Shown here one piece after another: positions 16,445-26,052 of a stretch of 64,000 nucleotides of DNA. The position numbers and the translations under genes were made by a program. How positions within the stretch are numbered: position 1 is the first letter of the stretch; the number at the start of each line of letters is the position of its first letter. The notes below the pieces were generated by a model. That model was not told the origin of the DNA, ran no database searches, and worked only from the letters and a program-made list of their open reading frames with translations. Source of the stretch: Geodermatophilus amargosae (GTDB lineage: Bacteria; Actinomycetota; Actinomycetes; Mycobacteriales; Geodermatophilaceae); contig NZ_FPBA01000001.1 in assembly GCF_900116515.1 (NCBI RefSeq), forward strand, positions 372,001 through 436,000, written 5' to 3'.

Positions 16445-17176
16445 GTGATGCGTTCAACACCGCAGGACCCAGCTCGTGGCGCGGTGAGCGCTCGTGAGCT
16501 GGGTGGGACTCCTGCGAGCACCTCGGGCCCCCCGCTGGTCCTGTTCGACCTCGACGGCACGCTGGTCGACTCGACCCCGGGCATCTGGGCGTCGGTGCGG
16601 GTCGCCGCGGCCGGGCTCGGGCTGCCGGAGCCGACGCCGGCGCAGGTGCGCGCCATGGTCGGCCCGCCGCTGCAGGACGGCTTCGCCACCGTGTTCGGGC
16701 TGACCGGCGACGACGTCGGGCGCGCGGTGGCCGCCTACCGCGCCCACTACTCGTCCGGGGCGCTGCTCGACGTGGCCGTGTACGACGGCGTGCCGCAGCT
16801 GCTGCGGACCCTCCGCGACGGCGGCGCCGTGCTCGCCGTGGCCACCAGCAAGCCGCAGGTGTTCGCCGTCCGCGTGCTGGGGCACGTGGGCCTGCTACGC
16901 GCCTTCGCCAGCGTCCACGGCGCCGGCCTCGACGGCGCCGTCCGGCACAAGGACCAGGTGGTCGCCGCCGCGCTGGCCGCCCACCCGGGCACCCGCGCGG
17001 TGGCGCTGGTCGGCGACCGGGAGCACGACGTCCTCGGCGCCGCGGCGCACGGTCTGCCGTGCGTCGGCGCGGGCTGGGGCCCGGGCGGTGCCGGCGAGCT
17101 CACCGCGGCCGGCGCGGCCGTCGTCGTCGCGACGCCGGGGGAGGTGCCCGCGGCGCTGCGGACGCTGGAGGGGTAG
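16445..17176 (+). CDS. HAD-family phosphatase, phosphoglycolate phosphatase-like
   Basis: A subfamily IA HAD hydrolase of about 243 residues. Motif I is LVLFDLDGTLVDS (residues 31-43), motif II the VLAVATSKP strand, motif III the Lys in RHKDQVV and motif IV LVGDREHDVLGAAAHG. The cap between motifs I and II (GIWASVRVAAAGLGLPEPTPAQVRAMVGPPL) resembles Gph-type enzymes, which dephosphorylate 2-phosphoglycolate or nucleotides. The N-terminus before the HAD domain is poorly conserved; GTG 16445, ATG 16448 and GTG 16481 are all possible starts. A truncated copy of the same 5' region lies at 15418-15501. Confidence 0.85.
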   Translation: MMRSTPQDPARGAVSARELGGTPASTSGPPLVLFDLDGTLVDSTPGIWASVRVAAAGLGLPEPTPAQVRAMVGPPLQDGFATVFGLTGDDVGRAVAAYRAHYSSGALLDVAVYDGVPQLLRTLRDGGAVLAVATSKPQVFAVRVLGHVGLLRAFASVHGAGLDGAVRHKDQVVAAALAAHPGTRAVALVGDREHDVLGAAAHGLPCVGAGWGPGGAGELTAAGAAVVVATPGEVPAALRTLEG

Positions 17177-17205
17177 CGCGGCGCCGTCCGGGCAAGGAAC
17201 CAGGT

Positions 17206-18903
17206 GTGACCGCGCCCGTGCTGTTGACCGATGCCCTCCAGGAGCTGCGCGATGCGGTCGCCGCGGCCCCTCTCGGCCTGGCCACCCCCGGACGGGACGC
17301 CACCGCGCGCACCGCCCGGGCGGTGGTGGACCAGGTCGACGACTACCTGCTGCCGCGGCTGCGCGACCTCGACGCCCCGCTGCTCGCCGTCGTCGGTGGC
17401 TCCACCGGCGCGGGCAAGTCCACGCTGGTCAACAGCGTGCTCGGCGCGCGGGTGACCGCGCCCGGCGTGCTGCGGCCGACCACCCGCGCACCCGTGCTGG
17501 TCTGCTCCCCGGTCGACCTCCCGGCGTTCTCCGGCGACCGCGTGCTGCCCGGCATGCCCCGCACCACCGGGGAGGGGGACGTCGCCGGCGGCCTGCGGCT
17601 CGTGCCGACCGAGGCGCTGCCGCCGGGGCTGGCGCTCATCGACGCCCCCGACGTCGACTCGGTGGTCGAGGCCAACCGCGACCTCGCCGGGCAGCTGCTC
17701 TCGGCGGCGGACCTGTGGGTCTTCGTCACGACGGCGGCCCGCTACGCTGACGCCGTCCCGTGGGACCTGCTGCGGACGGCGCAGGAGCGGGGGACGGCGC
17801 TGGCGGTCGTGCTGGACCGGACGCCGCCCGAGGCGGTGAGCGAGGTGGCCGCCGACCTCGCCGCCATGCTGCAGCGCGGCGGGCTGGGGTCGGCGCGGCT
17901 GTTCGTCGTCGAGGAGCGGCCGCTGCACGACGGGTTCCTGCCCGAGGCGCAGGTCGCGCAGCTGCGCGACTGGCTGCGCGGGCTGGCCGCCGACCAGGAG
18001 CAGCGCGCCGCCGTCGTCCGGCAGACGCTGGCCGGGGCGCTGGAGAGCCTCGACGGGCGGGTGGCCGCGGTCGCGGCCGGCGTGGAGGAGCAGGCGGCGA
18101 CCGCGATCGCCCTGCGCGACGCCGCCGACGCCGCCTACGACGGCGCGCGGCAGGCGGTGGGCGAGGGCGTCGGCAACGGCAGCCTGCTGCGCGGTGAGGT
18201 GATGGCCCGCTGGCAGGACTTCGTCGGCACGGGTGAGTGGATGCGCTCGCTGCAGAGCCGGGTGGGCTGGCTGCGCGACCGGCTGGGGGCGGCGCTGAGC
18301 GGCCGGCCGTCGACGGCGGACTCGCTGCACGGCGCGCTGGAGTCGGGGGTGGAGACGCTGCTGCGCTCCGAGGCGGAGCGGGCCGCCGACCGCACGGTGA
18401 CCGCGTGGCGCTCGCTGCCCGGCGGTGGGGCGCTGGTCGCGGGCCGGGAGGTGGAGCTCGGGACGGTGTCGCCGGACTTCGCGCCCGCGGCCGCCGACGA
18501 GGTGCGCGACTGGCAGGGCTACGTGCTCGAACTGGTGCGCGAGGAGGGCGCGGGCAAGCGCTCGCAGGCACGGCTGCTGTCCTGGGGCGTCAACGGGGCC
18601 GGCGCGGTGGTGATGGTCGCCGTCTTCGCCTCGACGGCGGGCCTGTCGGGCGCCGAGCTCGCCATCGCCGGCGGGACGACGGCGGTGGGGCAGCGGGTGC
18701 TCGAGGCGGTGTTCGGCGACGCCGCGGTGCGCGCGCTGGCCGCGCGGGCGCGCGCCGACCTCGATGCCCGCGCCGACCGGCTGCTGGCCGCCGAGGAGGA
18801 CCGCTTCGACGAGCTGCTGGTCGTGGCCGAGGACGCACCCGACGCGGCCGGGCGGCTGCGCGCGGCCGTGGCCGCGCTGGCCGCGGCGCGGAGGTCGGCG
18901 TGA
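17206..18903 (+). CDS. Dynamin-like large GTPase (first of a pair)
   Basis: The 565-residue protein has an N-terminal GTPase domain with P-loop VVGGSTGAGKSTLVN (residues about 62-76), a switch Thr in RPTTRAPV and G3-like LIDAPDVDSV. The usual G4 NKxD is replaced by VVLDRTPPE, so nucleotide specificity may be altered. The middle is long helical sequence. Near the C-terminus hydrophobic segments (GAGAVVMVAVFASTAGLSG) could insert in the membrane. AAGGA precedes GTG 17206 by 7 bp. It overlaps the second GTPase by GTGA, so both are co-translated. Streptomyces DynA/DynB, which act at FtsZ rings, are the nearest described pair I know; homology is inferred. Confidence 0.82.
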   Translation: MTAPVLLTDALQELRDAVAAAPLGLATPGRDATARTARAVVDQVDDYLLPRLRDLDAPLLAVVGGSTGAGKSTLVNSVLGARVTAPGVLRPTTRAPVLVCSPVDLPAFSGDRVLPGMPRTTGEGDVAGGLRLVPTEALPPGLALIDAPDVDSVVEANRDLAGQLLSAADLWVFVTTAARYADAVPWDLLRTAQERGTALAVVLDRTPPEAVSEVAADLAAMLQRGGLGSARLFVVEERPLHDGFLPEAQVAQLRDWLRGLAADQEQRAAVVRQTLAGALESLDGRVAAVAAGVEEQAATAIALRDAADAAYDGARQAVGEGVGNGSLLRGEVMARWQDFVGTGEWMRSLQSRVGWLRDRLGAALSGRPSTADSLHGALESGVETLLRSEAERAADRTVTAWRSLPGGGALVAGREVELGTVSPDFAPAAADEVRDWQGYVLELVREEGAGKRSQARLLSWGVNGAGAVVMVAVFASTAGLSGAELAIAGGTTAVGQRVLEAVFGDAAVRALAARARADLDARADRLLAAEEDRFDELLVVAEDAPDAAGRLRAAVAALAAARRSA

Positions 18904-20483
18904 GGGCGCGGGAGCTGTCGCTGGCCGACCGGCTGGCGGCGCTGCGCGAGGCGGTCGGGGTGGCCGAGGGCCGGCTGGAGGTGCCCGAGGTCGGGGCGGC
19001 GCGGTCGCTGCTGGCCAAGGCCGGTGCCCGCGAGGCGCTGGGCGACGCGACCGTCGTCGCGCTGGCGGGGGCCACCGGCAGCGGCAAGTCCACGCTGTTC
19101 AACGCGCTGTCCGGCGCCGAGGTGAGCACGCCGGGCGTGCGCCGGCCGACCACCGGCGTCGCGCACGCGACCATCTGGGGCGAGAACGGCGCCGACCGGC
19201 TGCTCGACTGGCTCGAGGTGCCGCGCCGGCACCGGGTGACCGACGGCGACCCCGCGCTGGACGGGCTGGTGCTGCTCGACCTGCCCGACCACGACAGCGT
19301 GCGGCTGGAGAACCGGCTGGAGGTCGACCGGCTGGTGCAGCTGGTCGACGTCCTGGTGTGGGTGCTCGATCCGCAGAAGTACGCCGACGACGCCGTGCAC
19401 ACCCGCTACCTGGCGCCGCTGGCGGGGCACTCCGGCGTGCTGCTCGTGGTGCTCAACCAGGTCGACCGGCTCGACGAGGCCGCCGCGGTGGCCTGCCTGA
19501 CCGACCTGCGCCGGCTGCTCGACGAGGAGGGGCTGACCGGCACGCCGGTGCTGCCCACCGCGGCCCGCACCGGACTCGGCCTGCCGGAGCTGCGCGCCGA
19601 GCTGGCCCGCCGGGTGGGGGCGCGGAAGGCCGCCACCGACCGGCTCACCGCCGACGCCCGCGCCGCCGCCGGGGCCCTGGCCGCGCACTGCGCGACCGAC
19701 GCCGGCCGGGACCGCGGGCCGGACCGGGCGGCGCGCGAGTCCCTCGCCGGCGCGCTCGCCGACGCCGCCGGGGTGCCGGCCGTCGTCGCGGCCGTCGAGC
19801 GCTCCGCCCGCCGCAACGGCAACACGCACACCGGCTGGCCGGTGGTGCGCTGGACGTCGAAGCTGCGGGCCGACCCGCTGGACCGGCTGCACCTGGGCGA
19901 CGAGCGCTCGCGCACCTCGCTGCCGCAGGCCGGGGCGGTGCAGCGGGCCGGGATGGACGCAGCGCTGCGCCGGGCACGCGACGAGGCCGGCCGGGGACTG
20001 CCGCCGGCCTGGCGTGACGAGTTGCGCCGCACGTCGGAGGACACCGAGGAGCGGCTGCCCGACCGGCTCGACCGCGCCGTCGCCGGCACCGACCTCGGCC
20101 CGGACCGCACGCCGATCTGGCAGCGCGCCGTGGGCGGCCTGCAGTGGCTGCTCGTGCTGACCGCTCTGGTGGGCGCGCTGTGGCTGCTCGCCCTCGTGGG
20201 GCTGGGGCTGCTGCAGCTCGACGACGTCCTCCCGCTGCCCCGGGTGCAGGGGATCCCGCTGCCCACGCTGCTGCTGGTCGGCGGCTTGCTGGCCGGGTTG
20301 CTGCTGGCGCTGCTGTGCCGGCCGCTGGTGGCGGCCGGGGCCAGACGTCGGGCGCGGACCGCGCGGCGCCGGCTCACCGCCCGGGTCGCGGAGGTCGCCG
20401 ACGAGGAGGTCCTGGCGCCACTGTCCGAAGCGCGCGCCGACCACGACCGGTACTGCGCCGCGGTGGGTCGCGCACGATCCTGA
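18900..20483 (+). CDS. Dynamin-like large GTPase (second of a pair), membrane-anchored
   Basis: A 527-residue GTPase whose motifs are more complete than its partner's: P-loop LAGATGSGKSTLFNALSG (residues about 57-74), RPTTGVAHA, G3 LLDLPDHDSVRLENR and G4 VVLNQVDRLD (NQxD, a variant of NKxD). Two strong transmembrane helices, WLLVLTALVGALWLLALVGLG and LLLVGGLLAGLLLALLC, lie near residues 416-475 and are joined by a short loop, as in bacterial dynamin-like pairs that work on membranes. A basic stretch follows. Coupled translation with the upstream GTPase supports a heteromeric machine in membrane remodelling or division (inference). Confidence 0.84.
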   Translation: MRARELSLADRLAALREAVGVAEGRLEVPEVGAARSLLAKAGAREALGDATVVALAGATGSGKSTLFNALSGAEVSTPGVRRPTTGVAHATIWGENGADRLLDWLEVPRRHRVTDGDPALDGLVLLDLPDHDSVRLENRLEVDRLVQLVDVLVWVLDPQKYADDAVHTRYLAPLAGHSGVLLVVLNQVDRLDEAAAVACLTDLRRLLDEEGLTGTPVLPTAARTGLGLPELRAELARRVGARKAATDRLTADARAAAGALAAHCATDAGRDRGPDRAARESLAGALADAAGVPAVVAAVERSARRNGNTHTGWPVVRWTSKLRADPLDRLHLGDERSRTSLPQAGAVQRAGMDAALRRARDEAGRGLPPAWRDELRRTSEDTEERLPDRLDRAVAGTDLGPDRTPIWQRAVGGLQWLLVLTALVGALWLLALVGLGLLQLDDVLPLPRVQGIPLPTLLLVGGLLAGLLLALLCRPLVAAGARRRARTARRRLTARVAEVADEEVLAPLSEARADHDRYCAAVGRARS

Positions 20484-20486
20484 TAC

Positions 20487-20970
20487 ATGGCACCTACCCC
20501 CGTCGGGACGTCAAGCCGGGCGTGGAGGTGGACATGGGCGAGGGCGACGCGTGGCCGGGCATCCGCGAGAAGCTCATGGCCGCCGACGTCCTCGTCGTCT
20601 CGACGCCGACCTGGGTCGGCCACATGAGCAGCGTGGCCCAGCGGGTGCTGGAGCGGCTGTACGGCGAGCTGTCCGAGACCGACGACTCCGGCCGGCCGCT
20701 GGTCACCGGCAAGGTCGCGGTGGTGTGCGTGGTCGGCAACGAGGACGGCGCGCACAAGATCAGCGCCGACCTCTTCCGGGCCTCGACGACATCGGGTTCA
20801 CCATCCCGGCGCAGGGCGCCACCTACTGGAACGACGAGGCGATGGGCAGCCGCGACTACAACGACCTCGACGAGACCCCCGAGGCGGTCGCGTCCACGAC
20901 GAAGACGCTGGCCGAGAACGCCGCGCACCTGGCCCGCGCGCTCAAGGCGCAGCCCTACCCGGGCCGGTAG
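20487..20970 (+). pseudogene. Flavodoxin/NADPH-dependent FMN reductase-like gene, 5'-truncated and frameshifted
   Basis: Two frames together resemble flavodoxin-family oxidoreductases: DVKPGVEVDMGEGDAWPGIREKLMAADVLVVSTPTWVGHMSS, broken into shorter runs, then KVAVVCVVGNEDGAH, followed in a second frame by DIGFTIPAQGATYW. The phosphate-binding N-terminal strand and loop that should come first are missing. The sequence begins only 4 bp after the GTPase gene stop. One missing C near 20781-20783 explains the frame change. With both a lost 5' end and a frameshift this is probably a real remnant rather than only a sequencing error. Confidence 0.75.
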
Positions 20971-21020
20971 GCGGTCGCGGGCTCCCCGTCCGGTGGGGGC
21001 CCGCTCCCTGACCTGCTGGA

Positions 21021-22516
21021 TCAGAAGGGCGGCGGATCGTCCGTCGGTTCTGTCGGGAGCGGCTTGGTGTCGTCCGGCGGTGGGGCGGGTGCTGGTGGCG
21101 GGCGCAGGCCCGGCGGGCGGGTCGTCCGCGTGATCCCGGAGGGCGTGGTGACGGTGAGGACGCCGTCGGGACTCATGGTGAAACGCCAGCCGTGGGCGAA
21201 GGTCTTGAGGCGGTGGTGGCTGCGACACAGGCAGCACAGGTTCGCGCAGTCCGTGACGCCACCGTGGGCGTGCGGGACGACGTGGTCGGCATCGGCCCAC
21301 CCGACGCGTTGCCCACAGGTGGGGAACCGGCAGGTGCGGTCGCGGGTGCGCACGAACCGCTCCTGCGCCGCCGAGGGGCCGTAGCGGTCGACCGGCTCGG
21401 GACGGTCGAGAACGGCACAGCCGCAGTCGCCACTCGGGTGGTCGGGGCAGCCGCGGCGAGCCAGGCGGCGCAGCTGGTCCAGCGTGCTGGTCGCCCGCAG
21501 CGCGCCGTCCTCGTCGGTCAGCGCCAGCGTCACCGACCCGCCCTCGGGAGCGCGCACACCGAGCCCGTCCAGCTGTCGGAGCAGCTCGCGCAGTTGGCCG
21601 GCGGTGATCGGCAGCCCGTTGTCCTCACCCGGCTCGTCGGACTGCCCGGCGAGTGCCGCCAATGAGGCGATGATCTGCAGATGCGCCGTCACCGGCGGGC
21701 GGCTGTCGTCCCACGGCCGCTGCAGCAGGTCGGCGAACACCGCGGTACGGATCTTCCCGATCGGGCGCTCGTCACCGTCGGCCTTGAGCATCCGCGCGAG
21801 CTGGTCGACCAGGGCGTGGCAGGCCGCGGCGGTCCCGGCGGGCAGGTCGGCGGCCAAGGTGGCCATGCCCTCCTGCGGTGAGGGATAGACCCGGACGTCG
21901 GCGCGCCGCTCGGCCTGCTCCCGTCGCCGGTCGGCGGTCTCGGCGTCCAGCTCGATCAGCAGCTCCAGCGCCTTTTTCTTCAGCCGGCCCGCCGTCAGGT
22001 CGGCCGCCTCGGGGAGCAGTCGGGACTCCACGGCTCGGGCAGCAGCCGGGTCGGTGTGCTGCAGCACCTCGACCAGCGTCATGGCCCGGTACTCGTCCAG
22101 CTCCCCGCCGCGCATCGCGGCCCACGTCGCCGGCAGGTGCGTCCGATACGTCCACGCGCGGTGCGCCCGCTGACTGGCCGACAGGCGGCCGCAGTTGAGC
22201 ACCACCGCCAGCTCGGCGGGGAAGAACTCCGACACCCCGGGCAGCTCGGGATCGGGCTTCCACGACCGCGCCCGCGCACCCGGTGTGCCAGGTGGCGGGT
22301 CGTCGTCATCGGGGACTGGTCGGCCAGCTGGAGGATGAGCTCGGCCTCGTAGGCGGCGTCCATCGCCTTACGTGCCTGCAGACGCTGCAGTTCTGCGGCC
22401 GTCTGCTCTCGCGAGAGCAGCGCCACCGGTAGCCGCTGAGCACGCACCGGCCGCTCGAGCAGCACGCCGACGAGCGCCCGCTCGATCGGTGACACGTACT
22501 CCGCGACCTCCTGCAC
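21021..22516 (-). pseudogene. DUF222/HNH-motif protein, interrupted by a frameshift
   Basis: The N-terminal part (22516 down to about 22312) and the C-terminal part (to 21021) join into a DUF222 protein of about 499 residues ending in an HNH nuclease motif. Key text is CRFPTCGQRVGWADADHVVPHAHGG, in which DADHVVPH supplies the first His pair, followed by NLCCLCRSHHRLK. Adding one C to the CCCC run at 22311-22314 (minus strand) restores QSPDDDDPPPG. Such genes occur in many copies in actinobacteria, sometimes near mobile DNA. Their function is unproven. The C-terminus is a Pro/Thr-rich tail. Confidence 0.82.
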
Positions 22517-22579
22517 GACCCTGAACCTACGGGCGGGGTACGACAGTTCCCGCAGGTCAGACGGACGAGGCGGGACCCC

Positions 22580-23845
22580 TCAGGCCGCGAGCGACTCCGC
22601 GGGCTCCTCGGCCGCGACGGCGGCGGGCCTGCGGGGGCGGGACAGCCGCAGGCCCGCCGCAGCCACCAACGCCAGCGCGATGACGACCACGCCGTAGACC
22701 TCCGCGACCACCCGCAGCCCCAGGGTGTTCACGGCCAGGCCGGCGATGATCGCCGGGATGCTGAAGGCCAGGTAGCCGACGACGAAGATGCTCGACAGCA
22801 GGCCCCCGCGGTGACCCGGCGAGACGCCCGCCGTCACGGTGGCCACGGAGCCGAGGAAGGCCGCGCCGAAGCCCAGGCCGGCCACACCCGCGGCGACGAA
22901 GAACAGCCAGAGCGTCCCGGAGACCAGCCCGACCAGCAGGCCGACGATGGCGGTGGCGAACACGAGGCAGCCTCCGGCCATCGCCCGGCGCGGGGCGAGG
23001 TCACGGGCGAGCACGCTCCCGACGGCCGCCGAGCCCTGCATGCACAGGATCAGCAGGCTCCCGACCAGGTGGTCCTCGACGCCGAACACCCCGGCGGTCA
23101 GCGACGGGCCGAGGGAGAGCACCAGCCCGCCCATCGCCCACAGCGCGACCAGGGCCGGGGTGGCGACGAGGAACGCCCGGCGCTGCGGCTGGGGCACCGC
23201 GACCCGGGGCCGCAGCGAGGCGAGCGCGCCCGGCAGCCGCGGCGAGGTCTCCGGCAGCGCCCAGGCCAGCACCGCACCGAGCACGAACACGACGGTGAGC
23301 ACGCCGAACACCCACGGGGTCGGGCTGACGACCGTCTCGATGGCCAGGCCGGCCCCGAACGCCCCGAGCGAGAGCCCGAGGCCGGGGGCGACGCTGTTGA
23401 GCAGCGCGCCGAGCGGGCGGTCGCGGCGCTGCATGTCGAGCAGCGCCGCACCGAGCGAGCCGGTGAGCGCACCCGTGGACAGCCCCTGGAGCACGCGGGC
23501 GGCCAGCAGCCAGCCGACGCCGTCGGCGACGAGGAAGGCCACCATCGCGACCGCCTGCAGCAGCAGCGCCCCGGCGAGCACCGGCCGACGCCCGACGTGG
23601 TCGGACAGGCTGCCCACCACGAGCAGCGCGGCCAGCAGCGCGAGGGCGTAGATGCCGAACACCAGCGTCAGGACGCCGGCGCCGAACCCGAACTGCTCCT
23701 GGTAGACGCGGTAGAGCGGCGACGGGACGCCGGAGGCGGCCAGCACCAGCACGAGGAGTCCGGCCACCGACCAGAACGCGAGCGGACGGGGGAGTCGGGG
23801 CACGCCAGGAGGCAAGGCGCCGCGCGAGCCGGTTGTTCCCCGCAA
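22580..23845 (-). CDS. MFS transporter
   Basis: The protein of about 421 residues has roughly twelve hydrophobic helices. It carries the loop 2-3 signature LSDHVGRRPVLAGALLLQ (residues about 80-97) and a second-half LARDLAPRRAMAGG copy, as in major facilitator proteins of drug-efflux type. The substrate is unknown. Its frame opens only 7 bp after the cobIJ stop, so it probably lies at the end of the cobH-cobIJ operon, and export or uptake of a corrinoid intermediate is conceivable but unproven. The start is uncertain: TTG 23845 or GTG 23803, neither with a clear ribosome site. Confidence 0.88.
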   Translation of the reverse strand: MRGTTGSRGALPPGVPRLPRPLAFWSVAGLLVLVLAASGVPSPLYRVYQEQFGFGAGVLTLVFGIYALALLAALLVVGSLSDHVGRRPVLAGALLLQAVAMVAFLVADGVGWLLAARVLQGLSTGALTGSLGAALLDMQRRDRPLGALLNSVAPGLGLSLGAFGAGLAIETVVSPTPWVFGVLTVVFVLGAVLAWALPETSPRLPGALASLRPRVAVPQPQRRAFLVATPALVALWAMGGLVLSLGPSLTAGVFGVEDHLVGSLLILCMQGSAAVGSVLARDLAPRRAMAGGCLVFATAIVGLLVGLVSGTLWLFFVAAGVAGLGFGAAFLGSVATVTAGVSPGHRGGLLSSIFVVGYLAFSIPAIIAGLAVNTLGLRVVAEVYGVVVIALALVAAAGLRLSRPRRPAAVAAEEPAESLAA

Positions 23846-23852
23846 CGGTGTG

Positions 23853-25349
23853 TCAGGACGGATGACGCCGCGGCGTGTACACCTGCCCGGACGGCGTGAC
23901 CCGCGTCTGCGAGGACCCGACGAGCAGCAGGCAGCGCATGTCCACCGTCTCCGGGTCCAGGTCGCCGAGCGTGGTCACCCGGACCTGCTCCTCCGGCCCG
24001 CCGACGTCGCGGCCGACGACGACCACCGTCTCCGGCTCGCGCACCTCGCGCAGCGCGTCCAGGGCCTTGGCGAGCTGGTGCGGGCGGGCCTTCGACCGCG
24101 GGTTGTAGAGGGCGAGGACCAGGTCGGCGGCCGCCGCGGACCGCAGCCGGTCGAGGACGACGTCGAGCGGCTTGAGCACGTCGGAGAGGCTGATGACCGC
24201 GAAGTCGTGTCCCAGCGGGGCGCCCACGCGGGAGGCCACCGCCTGCGCCGCGGTCAGCCCGGGCAGCACCCGCACCCGGACGCCGGCGTGCTCGGGAGCA
24301 GCGGCCACCTCCAGCACCGCGGCGGCCATGGCGAAGACGCCGGGGTCGCCGCTGGAGACCACCGCGACCCGCCGTCCGGACCGGGCCAGCTCCAGGGCGT
24401 GCGCGGCCCGCTCGGCCTCCACCCGGTTACCGCTGGCGTGGCGGGTCTGCCGCGGGTTGGCCGGCACGCGGTCGAGGTAGGGGCCGTAGCCGACCAGGTC
24501 GTCGGCGCGGGCGAGAGCGTCGGCGACCTCGGGGGTGGTCCAGCCGCGGGCACCGGGGCCGAGGCCCACGACGACCACCTCGCCGGCGCGCGCCTCGTCG
24601 TCGCGCGGCTGCTCGGGACCCGGGGTCGGCCCGGTGAGCGGTGAGGGCAGCAGGGCCAGCGAGAAGTACGGGACGGTGGCCGGGTCGACGTCGGCCAGCG
24701 GGGCGACCCGCTGCCGGTCGGTGGTGGCCCGCTCGACGTAGAGGGCGCGGTCGAGGACGCCGGCGGCGTCGAATGCCTCGCGGACCTGGGCGAACGTGCG
24801 CCCGAGCTTCATCACCGCGGCGGAGTCGGTGGTGGCCAGCCACTCGGCCAGCTCGTCGGCGGGCAGCGTGCCGGGCAGCACGGTGAGCACCTCGTCGCGC
24901 TCCACCAGCGGCCGCCCCACGACCGCCGCGGCGCCGCTGACGCTGGTCACGCCGGGCACCACCTCGGTCGGGTAGCGGTGCGCGAGCCGCTTGTGCATGT
25001 GCATGTAGGAGCCGTAGAAGAACGGGTCGCCCTCGGCCAGCACGACGACGTCGCGACCAGCGTCGAGGTGCGCGGCCAGCCGGGCGGCAGCGGCCTCGTA
25101 GAACTCGTCGATGGCGCCCTGGTAGCCGCCGGGGTGGTCGGTGGTCTCGGTGGTGACCGGGTAGACCAGCAGCTCCTCGACCTGTCCCTCGCGCAGGTAC
25201 GGCGCGGCCAGCGCGCGGGCCACCGAGCGGCCGTGCTGCGCGGCGTGGAAGGCGACGACGTCGGCGGCGGCGATCAGCCGTGCGGCCTTGACGGTGACCA
25301 GCTCGGGGTCGCCGGGCCCCAGCCCGACGCCGTACAGGCGCCCGCTCAC
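23853..25349 (-). CDS. cobIJ: Precorrin-2 C20-methyltransferase / precorrin-3B C17-methyltransferase fusion CobIJ
   Basis: Two tetrapyrrole methyltransferases are fused in one 498-residue chain. Residues 1-235 are CobI ([38 protein letters not shown]), adding the C20 methyl. Residues 255-498 are CobJ ([50 protein letters not shown]), which methylates C17 and drives ring contraction. The fusion is common in actinobacteria. A linker rich in Pro/Glu/Asp (about 236-252) joins them. GTG 25349 overlaps the cobH stop by GTGA, so cobH and cobIJ are translationally coupled. Confidence 0.95.
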   Translation of the reverse strand: MSGRLYGVGLGPGDPELVTVKAARLIAAADVVAFHAAQHGRSVARALAAPYLREGQVEELLVYPVTTETTDHPGGYQGAIDEFYEAAAARLAAHLDAGRDVVVLAEGDPFFYGSYMHMHKRLAHRYPTEVVPGVTSVSGAAAVVGRPLVERDEVLTVLPGTLPADELAEWLATTDSAAVMKLGRTFAQVREAFDAAGVLDRALYVERATTDRQRVAPLADVDPATVPYFSLALLPSPLTGPTPGPEQPRDDEARAGEVVVVGLGPGARGWTTPEVADALARADDLVGYGPYLDRVPANPRQTRHASGNRVEAERAAHALELARSGRRVAVVSSGDPGVFAMAAAVLEVAAAPEHAGVRVRVLPGLTAAQAVASRVGAPLGHDFAVISLSDVLKPLDVVLDRLRSAAAADLVLALYNPRSKARPHQLAKALDALREVREPETVVVVGRDVGGPEEQVRVTTLGDLDPETVDMRCLLLVGSSQTRVTPSGQVYTPRRHPS

Positions 25350-25966
25350 TCGACGTCGCTCGCGATCGCGTTGACGGCCGCCGCGGTCATCGCGCTGCCG
25401 CCGCGCCGGCCGCGCACGACGAGGAAGTCGAGGTCGGAGGCGGCCAGCGCCTCCTTGGACTCCGCGGCACCGATGAAGCCGACCGGGATCCCGAGGACGA
25501 CGGCCGGGCGCGGGGCGCCGGCGGCGACCATCTCGAGCAGGTGGAACAGCGCGGTGGGCGCGTTGCCGATCGCCACGACGGCGCCGTCGAGCCGGTCGCG
25601 CCACAACTCCAGCGCGGCGGCGGTGCGCGTGGTGCCGAGGTCGGCGGCCAGCGCCGGGACCCGCGGGTCGGTCAGCGTGCAGACGACGTCGTTGTCCTTC
25701 GGCAGCCGGCGCCGGGTGACGCCCGAGGCGACCATCTGCGCGTCGCACAGGACCGGGGCGCCGGCGTCGAGGGCCTCGCGGGCGCGCCGGACGACGTCGG
25801 GGCTCGCCGCGACGTCGGCGACGAGGTCCACCTGACCGCAGGCGTGGATCATCCGGACCACCACCCGCGCGAGGTCCTCGGGCAGGCCGGTGAGATCCGC
25901 CTCGGCGCGGATCGTGGCGAACGACTGCCGGTAGATCTCGGCGCCGTCCTTCTCGTAGTCGTACAT
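25346..25966 (-). CDS. cobH: Precorrin-8X methylmutase CobH
   Basis: CobH moves the methyl group from C11 to C12, giving hydrogenobyrinate. The 206-residue protein carries the catalytic His in [12 protein letters not shown] (His41, matching the family's active-site His), followed by [19 protein letters not shown] and the C-terminal [29 protein letters not shown] and [14 protein letters not shown] blocks. It starts at ATG 25966 behind a TAGCCT hexamer 8 bp away, and is divergent from the GlgC-like gene across 86 bp. It is first in the cobH-cobIJ-(MFS) operon. Confidence 0.95.
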   Translation of the reverse strand: MYDYEKDGAEIYRQSFATIRAEADLTGLPEDLARVVVRMIHACGQVDLVADVAASPDVVRRAREALDAGAPVLCDAQMVASGVTRRRLPKDNDVVCTLTDPRVPALAADLGTTRTAAALELWRDRLDGAVVAIGNAPTALFHLLEMVAAGAPRPAVVLGIPVGFIGAAESKEALAASDLDFLVVRGRRGGSAMTAAAVNAIASDVE

Positions 25967-25974
25967 CGGCAGCG

Positions 25975-25980
25975 AGGCTA
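25975..25980 (-). promoter_or_regulatory. Likely -10 element (TAGCCT) before cobH
   Basis: On the minus strand TAGCCT ends 8 bp before ATG 25966, with no ribosome site in between. It matches the TAnnnT-N7/8-start arrangement seen at several genes here and would start a leaderless cobH transcript. Confidence 0.4.
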
Positions 25981-26052
25981 CGGCCCGCGGGCGGCCGGGC
26001 AGCGGGACGGGCAGCCCGGGTAGCCGGGGTCAGGGCGGGTAGCGGGGACACC

